Source: Glandiceps talaboti (lineage: Eukaryota > Hemichordata > Enteropneusta > Spengelidae). Taken from it: a DNA stretch of 64,000 nt. Below the pieces are notes generated by a model. It was not told where the DNA came from and searched no databases. It saw nothing but the letters and a program-made list of their open reading frames with translations. This document shows positions 59,224 to 64,000 of this stretch, piece by piece. Made by a program: the position numbers and the translations under genes. Every line of letters begins with the position of its first letter. The first letter of the stretch is position 1. Where the stretch lies: positions 3,199,001 to 3,263,000 of the forward strand of contig NC_135550.1 of assembly GCF_964340395.1 (NCBI RefSeq), in the 5' to 3' direction.

Positions 59224-60847
59224 ACACCTGTTAGGCCAGAAAAAATAAAGAATTGTTCAACCTACTCAGATTTTTCAATATTATTTTTTTTGGTGATGGA
59301 CAATATATCGTCATGTGGGCTTCACATGTCGGTAAAATGACTGCTGGACTATACTATGCATACTCTGTTTCAAAATTATTTAAGGGGAATTTCTTTATAT
59401 TTTCTGAATAAGTCATGTCACCATATACATTTGAGTCAATTCCACATATAATATGTTTATACAGTGGTTTACTTGGCTCTGTTGATTCAAAGAAGAGTGA
59501 AGTGAGATTAAACAAGGAGAAGTCATTTATCAAGTGCACATCCACAAAATGTCATCTTTCAGCTTTGCCACAACAAAATACATTTCATAGCCATATATGT
59601 ACTGCATAGTACAATTGTCTCTATTCTGGTATTTTGATACCATATTTAAGCATTGTAAGACTTTAAATTATATCTATGGTTTGATATTTTATGCCTCTAA
59701 ATGGCCTCTTATAATGGTCGATATTTTTTCAATTTTTTTTTCACCTTTGGAGTTGTCTTCTTCAAATCAGTAGCAATCATGATGATAATGTCTTTCTCCC
59801 AAATCAAGATGGAAGGTGGCTGGCTAAGTGTAACCTCCATGTATAGGTTAGAGCTCATTATGAGACATCTCCATGTGTAGGTTAGAGCTCATTATGAGAC
59901 ATCTCGATTATCTTTTGTAAAATAATCTTGTTTGGGGACTGTTATTGTAGTTGGTATAATCACCGTTATTTTAATACGTCATTGTACCATATAATTTTAT
60001 ATCTTCACTGTAGTGTAGGTGACAGAAGGGGTGGCTAAAATAATTCTGGAGTTTGACTTGGAGGATCCTAACATTTTTTGAGAGGATAGGGGGAAAGGAG
60101 CTACACAAATTTGTTTAACCTTAAATTGTGTACATTTGCTAACTGTAGAACTGATGGAAATCGATTGAGATACAGACAAATTGCAAGAGACAAAATCAAA
60201 ATGACTGAATAAGTACTTTGTAAACTCAACTTGAAATGTTTTGCCATCATTATATATGGCTTTGTTTTTACATCCTTGTCAAGCACAATGTCGAAGAAAA
60301 AAATGAACTTGACCTTAACCTACCGAATGTGATGGGCTAGGTTGCCCGTTGAACAGCATTTTTTAGTTTTCCTGGCCTTATGTTTATAGTCTGTTGGTTG
60401 ATGTATGGTTGGTTAAGATGTACCATTGTGTGTATTCTGTTGGTGGATGCTATGTGGATACTAGTCGTGGTTGAATGAAATCTCTATAAGTCTTATTTTA
60501 TGAATAGTCTATACAGTAAATCCCCTGTAGAACCAGGGGCTTAATTTGTATGTGAAATTAATGAATCAATTGCTAGTGGCAATACAGGAAGAGATTAGAA
60601 CCGACTAGAAATGTTCAACTCCATAAAGATTCATTCAAGACCAAATCGGTAGAACACGTACTGCATCAAAATCCCCCAAACACCCAAGCATTGATGGAAT
60701 ATGGACATTTCCCAGTGAGTCACTGAAATCAGTAAGACAACAAGGAAATTGCCCACTTACACTTTTGTAACATTTTCCCCAGTCACTACTGATCAAATTT
60801 CCCCTGAGCCAAGTGACTTTTATATTTGAAAGAAGCTAGTGATACCA
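59224..60847. other. AT-rich sequence with one small duplication
   Basis: A segment with TAGGTTAGAGCTCATTATGA is tandemly duplicated at about 59843-59907. Short frames at 59354-59609 and 59997-60286 show no recognised motif. Confidence 0.5.
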
Positions 60848-60933
60848 TTTTTAGCACCACAGAACTCAGGTTGTGTGTGTGTGTGCGTGTGCGTGTGCGT
60901 GTGCATGTGCGTGCGTGTGCGTGCGTGTGCGTG

Positions 60934-60979
<46 letters not shown>

Positions 60980-61665
60980 CAACTTAAAGTCAAAAACTAA
61001 AAGTGTGTCTTTTGGTCAAAAATCTATAATTCCAAAACTACAGAGCAGATTTGACTAAAATTTGGTAGGAACATTCTTAGGGGTGTTTAAATTTAAGAAG
61101 TGTGCATGATGTGATAATCTCATCAGTGATATGCAAATTAGGGCTTAAATGTGTCTTTTTGGTTAAAAATCTGTAGTTCAAAATTACAGAGTAGATTGGG
61201 ATAAAATTTAATGGGGATGCCTATAGGAATGTGTATATGAAGATGTAGTCAGAATGTGATCATCCCATCAGCAATATGCAAATTAGGTCTAAAAATCTCA
61301 ATTTTGATGAAAAACATATCTTGAAAAGTACATGGTGAATGGGGCTGATACATGGTAGGGATGTTTCTGGAGGTGTTACATTTGTATCTGCAGTTTTTGT
61401 TCAAAATGTTTTGACACAACTGGCCATAGCAACCATGGCCATGCCAGGTAGGTAAGTGAATAAAGAATAAAATACATATGTTAATATGCCTAGCAACAAT
61501 ATATCACCCACAGCAACATCCAAATGATGGTTAAAGATGAAAACTGGGTAGGGTAAGCAGTGAATAAAGATTCTGAAAATGTATGCAAATATGCCTAGCA
61601 ACAAGACCATACCCATAGCAACAGCCAAATACAGTTTTGCTACAACGCCATTGGCTCTATTTTTA
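60848..61665 (+). mobile_element. Family A modular element, 61-kb copy
   Basis: The 5' end is TTTTTAGCACCACAGAACTC, but the hairpin partner is lost and the GT/GTGC microsatellite (60872-60977) follows at once. Modules with CAGTGATATGCAAATTAGG (61121) and CAGCAATATGCAAATTAGG (61267) come next. Then AACTGGCCATAGCAACC, CTAGCAACAAGACCATACCC and ATAGCAACAGCCAAAT follow. It ends with ACAGTTTTGCTACAACGCC and TTTTTA. Confidence 0.78.
60872..60977. repeat. (GT)n/(GTGC)n microsatellite
   Basis: An alternating GT/GC run in the family A element. Open frames across it are artefacts. Confidence 0.97.
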
Positions 61666-61791
61666 GTGTTAAAGTTGTAATTTAGCAAGGTGTATTACAC
61701 ATTGCAATGTCTGACATTTTTTGATCAAGAAAGTCACACAATTTTAATTTGAAACTTAATGAAGGTTTAAAGCAAAGATAGTCATTGAGAA

Positions 61792-62116
61792 CTGCATAAG
61801 AAGAATGCTTCTTGGTTGCTGTAATGTGATGTGAGCCTAAAAGATAAGTTTATGGCTGTATAAGAAGAATGCTTCTTGGTTGCTGTAATGTGATGTGAGC
61901 CTAAAAGATAAGTTGATGGCTGTATAAGAAGAATGCTTCTTGGTTGCTGTAATGTGATGTGAGCCTAAAAGATAAGTTGATGGCTGTATAAGAAGAATGC
62001 TTCTTGGTTGCTGTAATGTGATGTGAGCCTAAAAGATAAGTTTATGGCTGTATAAGAAGAATGCTTCTTGGTTGCTGTAATGTGATGTGAGCCTAAAAGA
62101 TAAGTTGATGGCTGTA
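61792..62116. repeat. 64-bp minisatellite, 5 copies
   Basis: The unit contains CTGTATAAGAAGAATGCTTC, TTGGTTGCTGTAATGTGATG and TGAGCCTAAAAGATAAGTT. Copies are nearly identical (TTTATGG/TTGATGG). GAAGAATGCTTCTT is a near-palindrome within each unit. Confidence 0.97.
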
Positions 62117-62287
62117 AATTTATTATTATATTGTATTGCTCATGAAATATTGATATGTTGATTTTGGCATATTTGATATCATACCTGGTATTACCTGTAA
62201 GCCATGGGTCAAGGTGAATAACGATGAGAACAATATACTAATAGTCATACATATTATATGATAGCCTGTCTACAAATGTCCATTGCT

Positions 62288-62457
62288 GGATCTGATGCAG
62301 CTATCACTGATAGAATGAGTGCTAGCGTGGGATCTGTGATGGAGCTATCACTGATAGAATGAGTGCTAGCGTTGGATCTGTGATGGAGCCATCACTGATA
62401 GAATGAGTGCTAGCATTGGATCTGTGATGGAGCTATCACTGATAGAATGAGTGCTAC
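62288..62457. repeat. 44-bp minisatellite, about 3.9 copies
   Basis: The unit contains GATGGAGCTATCACTGATAG and AATGAGTGCTAGCGTTGG. Early copies carry GCTAGC. Confidence 0.95.
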
Positions 62458-62540
62458 CTTAGTGTTGTCACGGATCCATGGTGATGGAGACTGGGTACTG
62501 AATTGACCTTGTTAAATGAGATTCATTGTCACTTTGTCAG

Positions 62541-62625
62541 TTTTATTAGCCCCATGGGTGAGCAACAGTGCTAAAGTGAGTACAGCAAAGACATCAAACA
62601 TGGAGATGTTAAGAGTGATAATGTA
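62541..62625 (+). repeat. Diverged dispersed module related to 63578-63660
   Basis: GAGCAACAGTGCTAAAGTG, CATCAAACATGGAGATG and AGAGTGATAATGT align with GGCAACAGTGCTAAAATGG, CATTAAACATGAAGAT and AAGTGATAAAAGT at 63584-63650. Confidence 0.55.
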
Positions 62626-63239
62626 CCCATTGACCTTAACCACCGATTTCAAGGTCAAAACACCCAAAATGTTCCATGTGCTCATGTATAGCTTTTTAAT
62701 GCTTGTATTTTTAAAAATCAAACCTTACACAACTATCAGATACTAATAATGCATATCACTATAGGGACCTTCATGGTAAATAAGAAGTAGGGTCATATTT
62801 TGTCATAAAATTTCAAAGTATGAATTAAAAAGTTTAAATGTGAGGGTATGTCTTCAATTAAGACTTGTTTAGAGACAGTTTCTTCTAGGACAGTAAAGAA
62901 CAGTAGGAAAAAAATGAGACATGATACTACTTAGCAAATGGAATTAAATCTGAAGTTCATTCCAGAACTGTAATTAATAAACAGAACATTGGGACATACT
63001 GATCCATGGCATATGGAAATAAATCGGTGAAGTGGAACATTTTGATGTCCAAGCAACTGTGTAGGGGAATGTATAATACACAGAGCACTTTGTGGTTGAC
63101 ATGCAGTTGCCTAAGATTTGCAGAGGTGATAAAAGTTACTGCTAAAATCACTTAAAATCACTTCTGTGTAAGACTGATGGGAGAAACATGTAAGTCAGTA
63201 TCATTGAGAGTACTAGTTAGTGGGATGGAACACATTGAA

Positions 63240-63700
63240 TGATTATTGTCCTACAGGAATGAATGCATTGAAGATTTAGACACAGTATTACCATGGCAAT
63301 ATGATAAAAAAATGTCATATTTCATATACATCGTAGAGAATATATTGTTATTACTGTGACAACTACCTTTCCCTGTAAATACATTGTATTGTTTAGAGAA
63401 AAATGTTACTGATATGTTACCCATATGTTGGGATACATTAAGGATGTGGTTCTCTTGTTGCCATGACAACCATGAATTGATTATTTTTTCATTGAAGTTT
63501 TAAATTAAGTAATAGAATTGTCCTGATGTGCAGGTTGTTATCTTAAGTAGGGATGCATCAAAGATGAAACTTCTTTAGTTGCCATGGCAACAGTGCTAAA
63601 ATGGGCATGCAAATACATTAAACATGAAGATTTTGTAAGTGATAAAAGTTTATCTGATGGTATATTGTGTAGACATTCCATCAGAGAGTGACATCAGTGA
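63240..63700 (+). repeat. Modular repeat with three X-box-like palindromes
   Basis: Diverged modules of roughly 120-170 bp share GGATACATTAAGGATG or GGATGCATCAAAGATG followed by a palindromic box: ATTACCATGGCAAT at about 63287-63300, GTTGCCATGACAAC at 63457-63470 and GTTGCCATGGCAAC at 63578-63591. The last is a perfect 14-bp palindrome. Confidence 0.65.
63578..63591. promoter_or_regulatory. Candidate RFX X-box palindrome
   Basis: GTTGCCATGGCAAC is the full palindromic X-box recognised by RFX winged-helix factors in animals. It sits in a repeat module with two weaker relatives upstream. Whether it is bound, or drives any gene, cannot be seen here. Confidence 0.5.
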
Positions 63701-64000
63701 CAGCATGGACCTCAGATAAAAAGTGATGGAAAATGAAGGTGGGTTGAATTATATGCCATACGTACATCCAGTCTAGCAATTCAGCATTTGATGATGACAT
63801 GATAGATAATGCTTATTTCCGGACTTGCTGTGTTGTTTTCAAATGTTGATCCCCATAGTGTCATTATCTATCAAATATAGTGACTCAAGCCAGAATCAGA
63901 ACAACAAGAACTAGAGTATGTATTGCAGTCATTTTATTAGTAATAATGGTATCAACCTCCTGGAATATAATATTTATACCATGCACAAGCCAAGTTGAAC

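Noticed and set aside
601-62457. A 6-8-bp palindrome in nearly every minisatellite unit (CTGCAG, ACTAGT, GTTAAC, TAGTACTA, GGTACC, GCTAGC)
   Set aside because: A 6-bp palindrome is expected by chance about 0.5-0.7 times in a 40-bp unit, so the pattern is not clearly above expectation.

Overview
The window looks like a stretch of animal nuclear DNA with no recognisable host gene. It is AT-rich and mostly poor in CpG. About a fifth of it is minisatellite, with unit lengths from 17 to 64 bp, and the rest is mostly decayed transposable elements separated by long featureless AT-rich sequence. There are no operons, ribosome-binding sites or long conserved open frames. The dense minisatellites, the frequent TACATGTA words and the mobile elements suggest a marine invertebrate (mollusc, lancelet, hemichordate or similar), but the sequence alone does not fix the species. 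Every long open frame falls in a tandem array whose period keeps frames open, so these are repeat artefacts and not genes.

Layout. 0.6-8.6 kb: minisatellites of 17, 33, 34, about 112 (higher order), 49 and 48 bp. The 33-bp array is split by a 1.83-kb DNA transposon with terminal inverted repeats (2802-4634), which itself carries two foldback MITEs with 9-bp target duplications. 9.7-18.5 kb: modular repeat elements (called families A and B here) alternating with arrays of 46, 41, 39, 34 and 47 bp. 21.1-23.4 kb: a roughly 59-copy array of 29/30 bp and a 33-bp higher-order array. 28.4-29.4 kb: a dead LINE reverse-transcriptase fragment next to a family A fragment. 33.2-33.8 kb: arrays of 36 and 52 bp. 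35.3-38.1 kb: a family B element interrupted by a hAT-like insertion (perfect 8-bp target duplication) that itself holds an inverted family A fragment and a further small insertion. 40.4-41.1 kb: a near-complete family A element. 44.2-44.6 kb: a rearranged fragment related to the 2.8-kb transposon. 48.1-49.05 kb: the dead 3' end of a second LINE. 49.1-53.2 kb: a modular repeat (family C), a 567-bp element with long inverted repeats, a fossil minisatellite and a 407-bp element with inverted repeats. 57.5-59.2 kb: a 75-copy 23-bp array. 60.8-61.7 kb: another family A element. 61.8-62.5 kb: arrays of 64 and 44 bp. 63.3-63.7 kb: modules with RFX X-box palindromes.

The most interesting system is families A, B and C. 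Members have a 5' hairpin, usually a GT or CTGT microsatellite, internal modules of about 115-150 bp, and a short 3' palindrome with an inverted copy of a 5' subterminal motif. This matches the architecture known for non-autonomous Helentron-associated elements (DINE-1/HINE type) and bivalve pearl-like elements. The modules carry repeated ATGCAAAT or ATTTGCAT octamers. Family A also carries paired AGCAAC half-sites around a CACCC-type box.
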